A DNA stretch of 64,000 nt. It comes from Hsuehochloa calcarea. Its lineage: Eukaryota; Streptophyta; Magnoliopsida; Poales; Poaceae. The notes under the pieces are model-generated. The model was given only the letters and a program-made list of their open reading frames with translations. It was not told the DNA's origin and ran no database searches. Shown here in pieces: positions 20,776 to 31,595 of this stretch. The first letter of the stretch is position 1. Each line of letters starts with the position of its first letter. The position numbers and the translations under genes were made by a program. Where the stretch lies: positions 26,135,045-26,199,044 of the forward strand of contig CM070603.1 of the NCBI GenBank assembly GCA_036346395.1, written 5' to 3'.

Positions 20776-22530
20776 TGTGGATATCATGGGGATATGCTCC
20801 AGATCTTAGGATGATGTGACAATTGGCAATAGCATTAATGGTTTGTCGTTTCACCGGGTTTTCGACAAAGTTCAGGTATTCTGGACAGGGGCGGTCCGAC
20901 CGGCCATAGCATGGCGGTCCGACCAGTCCCAAATCGGTCGGACCGGCCATGTCGCGTGATCGGACCGGTGTGACAAAAATGTTGAAGCTGGATGGGCCAA
21001 AAATAGGTGTTGTAGGCAAGTGAGGATCCCAATGCACTTGATCGATAATTTTGGAGTTCCCAAGCAAAAGTTCTATTCGTTTTAAGTCTCGAAGGTTTGA
21101 ATTTGGGGCTTGAATTTGGCTAAGTCCACAGTGGCGGTCCGGCCGCTCACGAGGAGCGGTCGGACCGGTTTTCACTTTGAGCGTCGGCCAACCGTGGTGA
21201 TGTTGTTTTGTTAGGTCAAGTTCATTGGTATCATGGCATATGTATTGCATGATGCATGTTTTGACTAACATGGGTCAAGTTGTGAAGAACTTGTTCCCGA
21301 ATTCGTGTTTGCTTGTCTATGGTTGTGTAGGTTGCTTGGTGGTCAACGACGGTCAACGGCGAGGAGGATCGGGACTAGACTTGGAGAGTTGAGGTCGAGC
21401 GATCGGCGATGCGGGTGAGTCAATGACTCAAGCGTGACACAAGATGGACAAGGGTGACCTATTGGCGAATACATGTTGCATGCTGAAGCGGTTTAGGTCA
21501 AAAGGTTAAAGACGGCGCTTTGCGAAGCGTGCGTGTGTGACCCGTTTGTTAGTGGGTCTTAACGGGAGCCCAATTGAGTCAAACCCTAGAGGTTCTAGGC
21601 CTCCACTATAAATAGGAGGAGGTGGTGGCTGCACCATCTCTCTCTCGCCTCTTTTATGTTTCAAAACCCTAATTGGCTTAGGGGGAGTTGAGGTGGAGGC
21701 TAGAGCGCTTGATGGTTTGAGGTGAATTTTGTGATCTTAGATTGACCACTGATCCATGATGGTGTGGGTGTAATCCAACAGCAATCACGTTCTTAATCTA
21801 TGCAAGGTTTGCTTGAGATAAGTCTCTTTTCGTTCTTGCTTTCAATTTCGTGATTTTAGGGCTTTCTTTGATCCGCGAGTTTGTGATTGATTCTTTCACG
21901 TGAATTAGCTTGCTGTCATATGTGTGAATCTATCTAGGATCATCTTGATCATCTATCACTCACGAACAAACATTAGGATCAAGTTTTCGTTCTTGCCCGG
22001 TTTTATACCCTCTGTTACTTAATTGACAACTGTTCAGGATCTATTCAAGAATTATCATTATATTCGATTGGAATAGGTCCTCAATAGCATAGAGAAGGTG
22101 TGTGCAAAGTTTCGTGAAGTTTGGAGTTGAGAATCAAAAGTTAGACCAAATTGCAACTTCGTCATCGTGCTGTTTTTCTTGTTTGGATCGGTTGGAGCGT
22201 GCGGTCGGACCGCCCATCATCACCGGTCCGACCGATTTGGCGTGATCCGACCGCCAAGATATACAATGATCCGACCGCCCGACAATCGGTCCAACCGGTT
22301 AGGTCCAGAGGTCAGACCGCCAGTGCATTGTGTTGCTTTAATCTTAGTTGATTTTGTCATATTGCTTAGGGGATTAATTTGAATTCAATACTAGTCTTCC
22401 GCTGTACTGGTATATTGATCTTCATAGCTTTCTAATAGCTATTGGAGTGAATTTGTGTTGAATTCATAATTTGGGAAAAAGTGAGCGTGCTCCTATTCAC
22501 CCCCCCTCTAGTCGCCTTTTCGGTCCAACA
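20776..22530 (+). mobile_element. 3' LTR of copia B (LTR B2)
   Basis: A 1755-bp LTR, TGTGGATATC to CGGTCCAACA, closely similar to solo LTR B1. Against B1 it has several short contractions (for example GAGGATCCC for GAGGGGATCCC, GATCGATAATTTTGG for GGTCTGATAATTTTTGG, GCGGGTGAGTC for GCCAGGTGAGGTC). Palindrome clusters lie at about 20890-21175 and 22190-22320. CTATG follows. Confidence 0.9.
21607..21616 (+). promoter_or_regulatory. TATA box of LTR B2
   Basis: TATAAATAGG in the same context as in LTR B1. Confidence 0.65.
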
Positions 22531-22535
22531 CTATG
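22531..22535. repeat. Target-site duplication CTATG, right of LTR B2
   Basis: CTATG followed by AAATGCATCTAAAATA, as after LTR B1. It shows that B originally inserted in LTR D at this site. Confidence 0.85.
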
Positions 22536-22575
22536 AAATGCATCTAAAATATATTAATAAAAATGGGATGTGACA
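22536..22575 (-). mobile_element. Tip of LTR D, copy 2
   Basis: Second copy of the first 40 bp of LTR D, ending ATGGGATGTGACA on the plus strand (TGTCACATCCCAT on the minus strand), a clean LTR terminus. Confidence 0.7.
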
Positions 22576-23395
22576 TCACGAGAGTCGACCGTGCATGAGG
22601 TGTAGATGCATCTGATACACAAGGCCCTTACCACTTCGGTGCAGGTAGCTCCCGTGGATTTGACACCATTGCAGGACATTCCCGTGAAGTTGACACCGAA
22701 GCAGGTAGCTCCAGGCAGATATCACTCTTGGGCAAATGGATGAATGTTCCAATGGCTTGCCCTAGAGTCATGACCTCGTTGTTTGGGGGAATCTATAGTG
22801 GGATGACCGCGAAATTGGCATAAACACTGTCCACATTCACTTTTGTGAAACCCGGTGCTGGATTTACACCGTGCACCAAAGCCCCAACCCCGGATGGATA
22901 CACCTGGCCCCAAGCAACATCTAGGGCAACGGAGACATATCTCACTTGGAGCTTGCACTTCATAGCCACCTACATAAATGATACAAAATTAGCTACTCCA
23001 ACAGGCCTATCAATGGATCGAGTATTCCAAAGATAATAATTTTTACCAGGATGTCATGGATTGGAAATCTGTTGTCACCTTTTGCTGTAGGGTTAGGATT
23101 GGAAGCGCAGCTACAAGGAAGTTTGGGGGGTTGGCTAGCACAATAGAGGCGAGGGCTTGCAGTGATTTTCCCTAAGCCTTTCCTCAAGGCTCTCAATCTG
23201 CCGTCGCGTCTCATCTCTGACGTGATCGTTGATCTCATCTCTGATGGATTCAGTGATTTTATCTCTGAGGGATTCACGAATCTCCTATCGTAGACGTGTC
23301 ATCAACAACAGGGAGCATCTGTGTCATCGACACAAGACAATCATGAGACTTCATGCCAATTAACTTCAAATCTTACATCAAAATAAGTTTCTTCA
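22576..23395 (-). pseudogene. CACTA-type gene fragment (DUF8039-like C-terminus), copy 2
   Basis: Near-identical to 6738-7558: the same intron-like interval, the same charged helical stretch and the same LGQAIGTFI block, with point differences and small indels. On the minus strand it reads into the start of LTR G, which interrupts it. The function of the parent protein is unknown; in CACTA elements such proteins accompany the transposase. Confidence 0.45.
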
Positions 23396-23439
23396 TGTTG
23401 GCGGAGTAACCGGATTGTCGTAGGGGTGGCCCCACCGCC

Positions 23440-23880
23440 TAGCGCCTGAGCCAAGCATACCGGAGGCCCCCGCCCCGCGAGGCCGGGCAACAAGACCCAC
23501 AGGCCACCCGGTAGGCGGGGCAGCACCGGAGGCCAGAAGACCTGCGAGCACCGGAGCAGCAAGACCTCCGGGCCACCCGGAGGGCCCCGGCCTGCGAGGC
23601 CGGAGTAGCAAGACCTTGAACCACCCGGCGGGCGAAGCATACCTGGAGGGCCCCGAAGCCCCGCGAGGCCGGGCGGCAAGACCTCGGGCCACCCCCGTGG
23701 CGGGGCCGAAGCATACCAGGAGGGCCCCGAAGCCCCGCGAGGACCGGAGCAGCAACACCTCCGGGCCACCCCGGAGGGCCCCGAAGCCCCGCAAGGCCCG
23801 GAGCAGCAAGACCTATGGGCCACCCCCGGGGCGGGGGCGAAGCATACCCGGAGGGCCCCGAAGCCCCGTGAGTCCCGGAT
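23440..23880. repeat. GC-rich tandem repeats in LTR G
   Basis: About six imperfect units of 55-70 bp, each built around GCGAGGCCGGAGCAGCAAGAC then a CCGGGCCACCC block and GAGGGCCCCGAAGCCCC. The truncated copy at 7620-7805 keeps about three units. Long GC-rich ORFs here come from the repeat and are not genes. Confidence 0.7.
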
Positions 23881-24077
23881 CAGAGAGACCCCCAGGGCGA
23901 ACCCAAGGCCCCTGCTACTGCTCCTGGATCGGAGGCACTGTCAGGGTGGACCGGGTCCGGGAGAGCCTACCATGGACCAGGGCCTAGGCGTAGGGGCGGG
24001 AAATGTCCCTGCAACCCCTACGAATACAGTACCATTGTAGAGTCAGAAGGGTAATGTACAAAACCCCCACAGGGGAC

Positions 24078-24085
24078 TATAAATT
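24078..24085 (+). promoter_or_regulatory. TATA box of LTR G
   Basis: TATAAATT in the context GGGGACTATAAATTGGGG, about 175 bp before the LTR end. Confidence 0.55.
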
Positions 24086-24256
24086 GGGGGTCACCCCTCT
24101 CTTGTAAGGGGGAGAAAAAAACAAGCGTGAATTCCTCAGTAATAACAATCTCCTCGTTCTTGTCACTGGCTAGTCCCCTCTTGAGGATCCCCGGAGCCCT
24201 CCTAGGCTTGTCAGGGCTCCCCTCTTTCTTGTATAGCTCATTTTTGCTACGACAGT

Positions 24257-24275
24257 TGGTGCCGTCCGTGGGGAC
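24257..24275 (+). other. Primer binding site of gypsy G
   Basis: TGGTGCCGTCCGTGGGGAC follows the LTR end ACGACA after two bases. It resembles the TGGCGCCGT(C/T)NGTGGGGA primer sites of plant Tat-type gypsy elements. The tRNA cannot be named with confidence from this alone. Confidence 0.65.
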
Positions 24276-24306
24276 CGACAAGCCGAGCGCATACCCAAGT
24301 ACAAGA

Positions 24307-24520
24307 ATGGCACCTCGAAGAGCCGCCCCTCACACACGCGCGTCCAAAGCAGCGGCAACGCCCGAGCCACCCAGCGCCCCGAGGACCAAGCGGAGTAGAA
24401 CCTCCCAGGCCGCTGCTCGCCCCAAAGAGGGAAAGCGCGCACTCCACGCGAGGACAAGTGGTGGCGAGGCTCCCAGAGACTTCGGTGATCGACCAACCGC
24501 TTACTCGGCCCAGCGGCAAT
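24307..24520 (+). pseudogene. gag: Gypsy G gag, N-terminal part
   Basis: Starts MAPRRAAPHTRASKAAATPE, a basic proline/alanine-rich N-terminus, shortly after the primer site. The frame is cut at 24520 by insertion of element C and should resume at 33074. The preserved start codon makes this a reliable gag start. Confidence 0.7.
24516..24520. repeat. Target-site duplication of element C, left
   Basis: GCAAT before LTR C; GCAAC follows the right LTR at 33069-33073, four of five bases matching. The truncated copy at 7960-7964 reads GCAGC. Confidence 0.55.
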
Positions 24521-25391
24521 TGTAGCATCCAGCTTTTGATTTTCAAAATTTTAAAAGAGAACCACTTGCTTTCATTTGCCTAAAGCTTAATTGGCAATTT
24601 TAGAGTCAATTGCACTTAATATGAATTAGTCAAAATTCAATAAAATTAAAGTTGGTTTAATTGAGATTTCTTGTATTTAAAATCAAAATTATTATTTTAA
24701 GAATTTTCTTGGATTAAAAAATGGTTTTCCTTTTACAGAAATTAGAAATTATTTTATTTGTAAAAGAAAAGAAAAATTAAAGTTAAAAGTATTTTTTATT
24801 AAGTCCAGAATAATTCAAGGAATTTCTGTGAATTTTTCTAGAATTTTTGGACTCTATTTGCTATTTTCTAAAAAGCCTTTTCAATTGTTTGTATTTCTGA
24901 AAATCAAAAATCCCGAAAAATCCCCTTCACGGTTATGGGCCGAATCCCTTCGGCCCAATCCCTATTCCTTCGGCCCGACCTTCTCCCACGCCCACTCCGC
25001 GCGGCCCGACCTCCCCTCTCCGCGCGTTTGATCCCGCCTCCGATCCTCATCGCCGTCTCCGCTCTCCGTGGTTGGATCGCCATCCGCCCCCGATCGCGCG
25101 CCTCCCTTTCCTCTCCACCGTTCGATCAAAATCGGACGGCGCATCTTCGCCGCCCTATTCCTCCTTCTTCTCCCGCCTCCCCTCCATCTCTCTCGGCTCA
25201 CGGGCGCGCTGCCGCCCAGCATCTCCCGCCGCCACCTCGGGTCGCCCGGCTTGGCGCACCTCCGGTCGGCGCCTCGTCCTCCGTGCTCCCTCCGTTTCCC
25301 TCGGCCCACGCGGCGCTTTGCCCGAGCCCATGCGCCCTCTCTCTCCTCGCCGTGCTCCCTCCGGCGCCGTTCTGCCGTGACCTTCTCGCTC

Positions 25392-25398
25392 TATTTAA
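25392..25398 (+). promoter_or_regulatory. TATA-like box of the C 5' LTR
   Basis: TATTTAA followed by GCGCGCACTAGC at the 3' side of the GC-rich core. The 3' LTR has the matching CATTTAAGCGCGCAC at 30962. Likely core promoter, from position and conservation. Confidence 0.5.
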
Positions 25399-25992
25399 GC
25401 GCGCACTAGCACGGCTCCTCTTCCTTTCCCATTCCTTCGGTCTCCTCTCCTCCCTCCCCTTCGTTCGGTAGAATCGAGTTTCCCGCGGCACCGAACTCGT
25501 CGCGCCGCCATTTGCGCGCATCCGGTTCTTCTCGGTCTTGCAACCCCCATCGCCTTCCAGAGCTGTCGGCCCGACCGTCGCCCCACCCTTCACCGGCCGC
25601 CCCTCGGTCGGCCGTCTGCGCGCCTCCCTCCTCTGCTCTCTCTCTCTCTCTTTCTCTCCCTCTCTCCCAAGGTGAAGTGGCGGCACGCGTGGCGCCACGC
25701 CCTTGGCGTCGGCGTTTTTGCCTGAGGCGCCGCGTGGCGGTAGCGTAATTCGGAAATTTTTTAGTAGAAAAATAAATCCTAAAATTCAAGAAAATCAGAA
25801 AAACCCAAATTCTATCATTTAATGTGATTTGAAACTTCATTCGGCCATAACTTTCTCATCCGAACTCCGATTTGGGTGATCCAAATTTTTATATTCATTT
25901 AAAATCAGCCCCTTTCATTTGGTTTTGGTTTTGTAAATTTTGGAGTTCATTTGGTACTATTTTATTTATTGTTGCTCTTCTCGCACGCGTAG

Positions 25993-26055
25993 ATTCTAGC
26001 GTTCCGGAAGGTTTCATCGACCCGACGACCGAAGACCCGCTCCTCGTCAACGAAG
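25993..26055 (+). other. Candidate exon in LTR C, penultimate
   Basis: A pyrimidine-rich tract ending GCGTAG precedes a 63-nt open stretch reading SSVPEGFIDPTTEDPLLVNE. It ends GAAG before GCAAGTCG, a textbook GC-type donor (AG|GCAAGT) in phase 1. The other LTR (31533-31595) has the same open stretch, acceptor and donor. Joined to 27179-27246 the frame stays open to a stop. Splicing is inferred. Confidence 0.5.
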
Positions 26056-27178
26056 GCAAGTCGTAGGCCTTTGACCATGTTGAACCCATTTTACAAATGT
26101 ATATTGTTTTAAATTATCATGCATGACTAGTTTTATTTAAAATGGTTTTGGGAGTAGATAATTACCAAATTGCCATTATGCCTCCTTGATAAATTGAAAA
26201 TGAAATGTCCCCTTGAATGACATAAATCCATGGACACCATAGGATGGTTAATTACTAGTTGGACATTTGTATTACCAATTTGGGTGCGTATTATTTCTTA
26301 GACATGCTTAGTTACCTGCGAGACTCACGATCACATGCTCTAAATGAATGAATTTGGCTAAAGAACTATGGAATTGTGGTGTGAGGCCACTATAATTTAA
26401 AATGTGTTGTACCGTGGCAGGGATTGCCATTTGGTCGAAAATGAACAAAAATGATTTATGCTCGGGCTTGTGGTAGGGAGTGAAGGTGGGTGCGTGAGGA
26501 ACATTTGGATGTGGTAGTCTTGCATGAGTGGCCAACTAAGGACTTAACTTTGCAAGTCATTGATCCGGGCCACCTCGTGCAACCACAAGTCCGGTATGGG
26601 ATGGGCACAGCCAACTAATTAGGGAAGTTTTAGTCGGTTACTGTTTGGGTTGATTATTGGCGCAAGAGGGGCCGTGAGGCGAATCCTTAGCGGCGAACCG
26701 AGGCAAAATGGAACTTTGTAAAGGCCTTGTGATAATCACTTAGTCGCACACCCTTGGAAGTGTGTCAGACAGACATTACAAGTGATTTATCTCTTGTGGG
26801 TAAAGCTGTACAACCTCTGCAGAGTGTCAAAATCTATTCGAATAGCCGTGTCCCGGTTGCGGACATGCACAGTGATTTAAGCCCAAGGGTAGCATTTTCA
26901 AAATTGTGGTATTGATTCGATGGAAAGGTTTGGTTGGAATGGTTAGGAAGTGAACGGGATGTTCACTATTTGTTTCAAAGAACTTGGTTATTTACGTATT
27001 ATTCTTTTAAACTCCTGCTCTGCAATCTAATTATTGTATTTACTGTTAAACTTGCCTTCTGCAAATTAACCATAAATCCATCCTTGCTTAAGCCTTGCAA
27101 GAATACTATGTGCATACATTTCTCTATGACTTGCTGAGTACTTTATGTACTCACGGCTTTATGCCCTTTGTTGATCAG

Positions 27179-27246
27179 TCCCAGCAGAAGAATCAGAACA
27201 GGTTGAGTACTATGAGGAAGGCTACTTTGAAGACTTCGTGAACTAG
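27179..27246 (+). other. Candidate terminal exon in LTR C
   Basis: After the acceptor TTTGTTGATCAG, a 68-nt stretch reads, in the phase set by the GC donor, PAEESEQVEYYEEGYFEDFV, then Asn and TAG. Very acidic. The copy in the 3' LTR (32712-32779) differs by one residue (E to G) and keeps length, frame and stop. The acceptor flank resembles that of the LTR D exon at 1329-1390. No function can be assigned. Confidence 0.5.
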
Positions 27247-27541
27247 GTCACGTCCTCCACTCGGTTGCCTGTGGGCATGTCGATTGGGCTCCACGTATTT
27301 TGAGATTTCCGATGCCAGATACTCTGTTGTTGCTAAGCCCTGTGTGGCGACTTTTGTAAGAACTTGACCATAAGGTCCTTTGCTGCTAACTAATATTACT
27401 TTGTCTGCTTCATTAGTTCGTTATTGAATGGTTATGATAACATCATTGTTGCAACTTTGCGAGCTAGCTAATGATCATGGGACTAGCTTGGTATGCACAG
27501 AGGGTCTCGGGGTTGTATGACCTCGGGGAGCCGACAAGAGA

Positions 27542-27554
27542 TGGTATCAGAGCC
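27542..27554 (+). other. Primer binding site of element C
   Basis: TGGTATCAGAGCC five bases after the LTR end CCGACA; initiator tRNA-Met type. Confidence 0.9.
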
Positions 27555-30041
27555 ATATCGACTGTATGACGTAACCATAGTTAGCTTGGTCGTCTTAGTC
27601 AAAAATTCAAAAGATATCTTCTAAATCGAACCAACCAATTAACCTGAATAGATATTCTTCTCACATCTTATTCTATTCTTTCTCACCTTATTGTATTATT
27701 TTCTTATCATCTTACCCTCTTATACCAATCGTAAGTTCTTTAATCTTATCTTTTCTGAATCATGATTTTTTGAATTTAAATTTGACCTCCTTACCTCTGG
27801 AATATCTCTAGGATCGAGCCCTTCATGATCAAGCAAGGAAAGCCCTAGAAGATCAAGTTCTGCTGGTTGTTTCAAGTCGACCCTCCATATAAGTTAGATT
27901 GGTAATTCCCTTCTCAGTTTTAGTGTCGTTTAGTCTGCGTAATAGGACCTTTTTGCTTGAGTATCACATTTTATTTCCTCTTTATGGCTTTTCGGCTATT
28001 TGTTCCTTGGGTTTAACCGACCTTTTTCCCAGTTAGGATGCTTCCGTCTTCCTCCCTTGTTCTTTCTCGTCTAGTGTGCTTTTCCCTCCCACCTATTATG
28101 CTTTCTCCCTCTCATCTATGAAACCTGTGAAGAATTGTTAAAGATTGTTCAAACAGTCAAGTCGCTTGGAAGCTACTCTTGTTGGGAATTAATCGGTGTG
28201 TTTGGATGCCAAGACTAGGTAACTTTGGAGAATCATTGATAAGACTGATTCTGAGAATTGAATATTTTGAGATTTGGTCGATGTTACAGGAAGTTATTGT
28301 GAATAGTAGTGTGTGACGATGAATATGCCTTAATTATGAAGGATTTAAAGAATTTCATATTGGTGGATTATATAAATCGTGGAATAAAGTGATCATGGAG
28401 GAAAATCTTGATTAATCATGAAGGATATAGGAATCAAATCTTGTTTTGATTATTAGGAGAAATTGGATGATCATAGAATCTAGAGTTGATTATAATGTTG
28501 GTTGGATACTTGGAATGGGGAAATGTGTGCAGAAAAGGTACAGAGTGAAATGCAAAGATAATTGGATTTTCCATATCGATTCATGATGATAATTTTGGAA
28601 GAATTGGTTGAATCTTGGTTGGATTGTAGAGATACATGATTATTGGATTATAGAATTAAATTATTATTGATATGAGATAATGGGAGATGGGATTATAGAA
28701 ATATATCATGGATGAATTATAGAGATAGATCTTGCTTGGATTGTAGAAGTATAATTATTGGATGGTAGACTGGATTTTTGGATTTTTGGATTGCATGATT
28801 GTTAAAGCCTGGATTATAGGATTACCAATTCATGATGTTGATTTTGGTGGATTAGGCTGAATGAAGAAGTATGGAATGAATTGAGTATATTGGTCACATT
28901 GGATTCAATTGGATGTGATTGAATAGAGAAATTGGGGTTGGAAAAGAAATTTTTGTTGGACTATAGTGATATGTCTTGATCAGATTATAATTGTACCACT
29001 GTTGGATATTAGATTATACCATCATAGGATTGCTGGATGTTGGAATATCTGACTGAGGGATATATTACTGATATCGGAGTTGGTCCAAAATAACTGTTGG
29101 ATTGATGAATATCTTACAGGTATGGGAGTTGGACTAAATAAATGTTGGATAAGTGGTGATAAATTAATTTGGTGGGTTAAATTTGATTCTTTAGATTACA
29201 AGCAGTCTTTTTAGAAGGATCTATAGTAAAGATATTGAATTTATATAAAGGAATTCTGAGGGTTGCAATTGATAAATTTGCTTGAGAAAATTTAGTGGAT
29301 AATGTTGTGAATTTAGTCAAGAATTTTGGAGGAAGCAATTGCGTGATTCTAATCTTTGGAAGAATTTTGTTCCAAAAAAGGATAAAAAGAATTTGGCGTG
29401 ATGTTGGAGTTCATCGGATTAAAAGATGTGCTTATTGCTAATGGATTTTGTGGATTCGTGCAGAAAAGAAATCATGCAGTCAAAGTGGTGAATCCATTGG
29501 ATTATTTAAAACTTATCTTAGAAGAAGGATTTTTGAATCATCTTTGGTGTATCGATAGAATGTGAGATCGATTAAATGATTGGATTATAATTGGGTGACC
29601 TTATGTTATGCTGGAATGGTGGATTTCGATAATAATGAGCATTGGATCCAGCGATTTGGAAGATAAGTTTGATAGCTTTCTAGCTGGTACCCAGTACATG
29701 GTTATGATCCCGCAGTTTGGCATCAGTTTACCACGATGGAGCTACCACTACGGTGTCGAGGTGTGCAAAGTGTTAGTTGTCTTTGCAATAAAGGGATGCC
29801 TCAAGCTACCGGGAGAACAGTTGCATCTGAAGAAAGCCGAATAAAAGAAGGATCTCGCCAACTAGAGGTATCCAAGCAAAAAGTCCGAAGAAGTTGAACG
29901 CTATACCTGGAGCAAAACCAGAATGCCTGCGAAGAGAGCAATAAAGTAATAACACCAAGAAGGAAGTGACCTAGAAGCCAAGATCCGAGTGTCCCAACCT
30001 TTCTTTCTAGTCTCTCCGAATCTCGGGGTCGAGATTCCCTT
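27555..30041 (+). mobile_element. Internal domain of element C, no gag or pol
   Basis: About 2.5 kb between primer site and polypurine tract. I find no gag, protease, RT, RNase H or integrase motif in any frame. The first 700 bp and last 400 bp have ordinary composition. About 28200-29600 is strikingly poor in C on this strand, with recurring GGATT/TTGGAT words. A 78-codon ORF at 29608-29844 has no recognisable domain. The element therefore resembles a large non-autonomous derivative (LARD-like) that would depend on a relative for movement. Confidence 0.7.
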
Positions 30042-30055
30042 TAAGAGGGGTAGGT
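30042..30055 (+). other. Polypurine tract of element C
   Basis: TAAGAGGGGTAGGT immediately before the 3' LTR start; purine-rich apart from three T residues, in the standard position. Confidence 0.7.
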
Positions 30056-31532
30056 TTGTAGCATCCCGCTTTTTCAGAGATTTTCAAAATTTTAAAAGAG
30101 AACCACTTGCTTTCATTTGCCTAAAGCTTAATTGGGTATTTCAGAGTCAATTCCACTTAATATGAATTAGTCAAACTTCAATTAAATTAAAGTTGGTTTA
30201 ATTGATATTTCTTGTATTTAAAATCAAAATTATTATTTTAAGAATTTTCTTGGATTTTAAAAAAATGGTTTTCCTTTTACCCGAAATTAAAAATTATTTT
30301 ATTTGCAAAATAAAAAGGGAAATTAAAGTTAAAAGTATTTTTATTAAGTCCAGAATAATTCAAGGAATTTCTGTGAATTTTTTTAGAATTTTTGGACTCT
30401 ATTTCCTATTTTCTAAAAAGCCTTTTCAATTGTTTGTATTTCTGAAAATAAAAAATCCCAAAAAATCACCTTCACTGTTATGGGCAGAATCCCTTCGGCC
30501 CAATCCCTATTCCTTCAGCGTGGCCTTTTCCCACGGCCCACTCCCGCGCCGGCCCAGCCTCCCTCTCCCGCGCGCGTTCGATCCCCGCCGCCCGATCCTC
30601 ATCCGCTGGCTCCCGCTCTCCTGGCCGTTGGATCGCCATCCGGCCGCCGATCGCCCGCGCCTCCCCTTTCCTCTCCACCGTCCGATCAAAATCGGACGGC
30701 GCATCTTCGCCGCCCTATTCCTCCTTCTCCACGCCACCCCTCCATCTCTCTCTCTCTCTCGCTCACGGGCGCGCTGCTGCGCCATGATGCATCTCCCGCC
30801 GCCACCTTGGGTCCGCCGCTTGGCCACACCTCCTGGTCAGCGCCTCGGCCTCCGCGCTCCCTCCCTTTCCCTCTGCCCCACGCCGCGGCGGCTGCCGAAC
30901 CCCGCGCCCCTCTCTCCCTCGCGTGCTCTCTCGTGCCGCTCGCCCGTGACCATCTCCGCTCCATTTAAGCGCGCACTGGCCAAGCTCCTCCTCCTCTACC
31001 CATTCCATCGGTCTCCCTCTCCTCCCTCCCCTTCGTTTGGCCAGAATCCGAGTTTCCCCGCCGGCACCCGAACTCGCCGCCGCCGCCATTTGCTCCGCCT
31101 CCGGTTCTTCTCGGTCTTGTGACCCCACCATTGCCTTCCCAGTATCACCAGGCCCGTCGCCCCTCCTTCTCGGCCGCCCTTTCGGTCGCCACCGCGTGCG
31201 CCTCCCCCTCCTCTGTTCTTTCTCTCCTCTCTCACTTGTGCCGTCGGTCATTTTGCCCACGTGGCGCACGCGTGGCGGCTGACGTAATTCCTTAAATTTT
31301 TCAGGTGAAAAATAAATCCGGAAATTCAAGAAAATCAGAAAAACCCAAATTCTATCATTTCATGTGATTTGAAACTTCATTCGGCCATAACTTTCTCATC
31401 CGAACTCCGATTTGGGTGATCCAAATTTCTATATTCATATAAAATCAGCCCCTTTCATTTGGTTCGGGTTTTGTAATTTTTGGAGTTCATTTGGTATGGT
31501 TTTATTTATTGTTGCTCTTCTCGCACGTGTAG

Positions 31533-31595
31533 ATTCCGGCGTTCCGGAAGGTTTCATCGACCCGACGACCGAAGACCCGCTCCTCGTCAACGAAG
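31533..31595 (+). other. Candidate exon in the C 3' LTR, penultimate
   Basis: Same as 25993-26055: acceptor GTGTAG, open stretch with EGFIDPTTEDPLLVNE, donor GAAG|GCAAGTCA. The only coding change is S to G in the third codon. The GC donor is kept. Confidence 0.5.

Larger units (their letters stand above)
23396..24254 (+). mobile_element. 5' LTR of gypsy G
   Basis: 859-bp LTR from TGTTGGCGGAGTAACC to TGCTACGACA, followed by a primer site. It is GC-rich with internal tandem repeats and a TATA box near its end. The short LTR, the non-Met primer site and the extra RNase H of its pol place G in the Tat branch of Ty3/gypsy. Its start interrupts the CACTA gene fragment. Confidence 0.75.
24521..27536 (+). 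mobile_element. 5' LTR of element C
   Basis: 3016-bp LTR, TGTAGCATCC to GAGCCGACA, followed by an initiator-Met primer site. Plan: AT-rich start, GC-rich core with a TATA box and a CT-repeat (about 25637-25670), then an AT-rich half holding two small exons. Highly similar to 30057-33068, with scattered short deletions (the start reads CATCCAGCTTTTGATTTT where the other LTR has CATCCCGCTTTTTCAGAGATTTT). Size and primer site fit Tekay/Del gypsy LTRs. Confidence 0.9.

Noticed and set aside
24935..25471. 178-codon Pro/Ser/Arg-rich ORF in the C 5' LTR
   Set aside because: Low-complexity GC-rich frame, not kept in the other LTR.
30202..31122. 306-codon ORF in the 3' LTR of C
   Set aside because: It starts in AT-rich non-coding LTR and crosses the GC-rich core; the same region of the 5' LTR has a different set of frames because of indels, and composition explains the openness.
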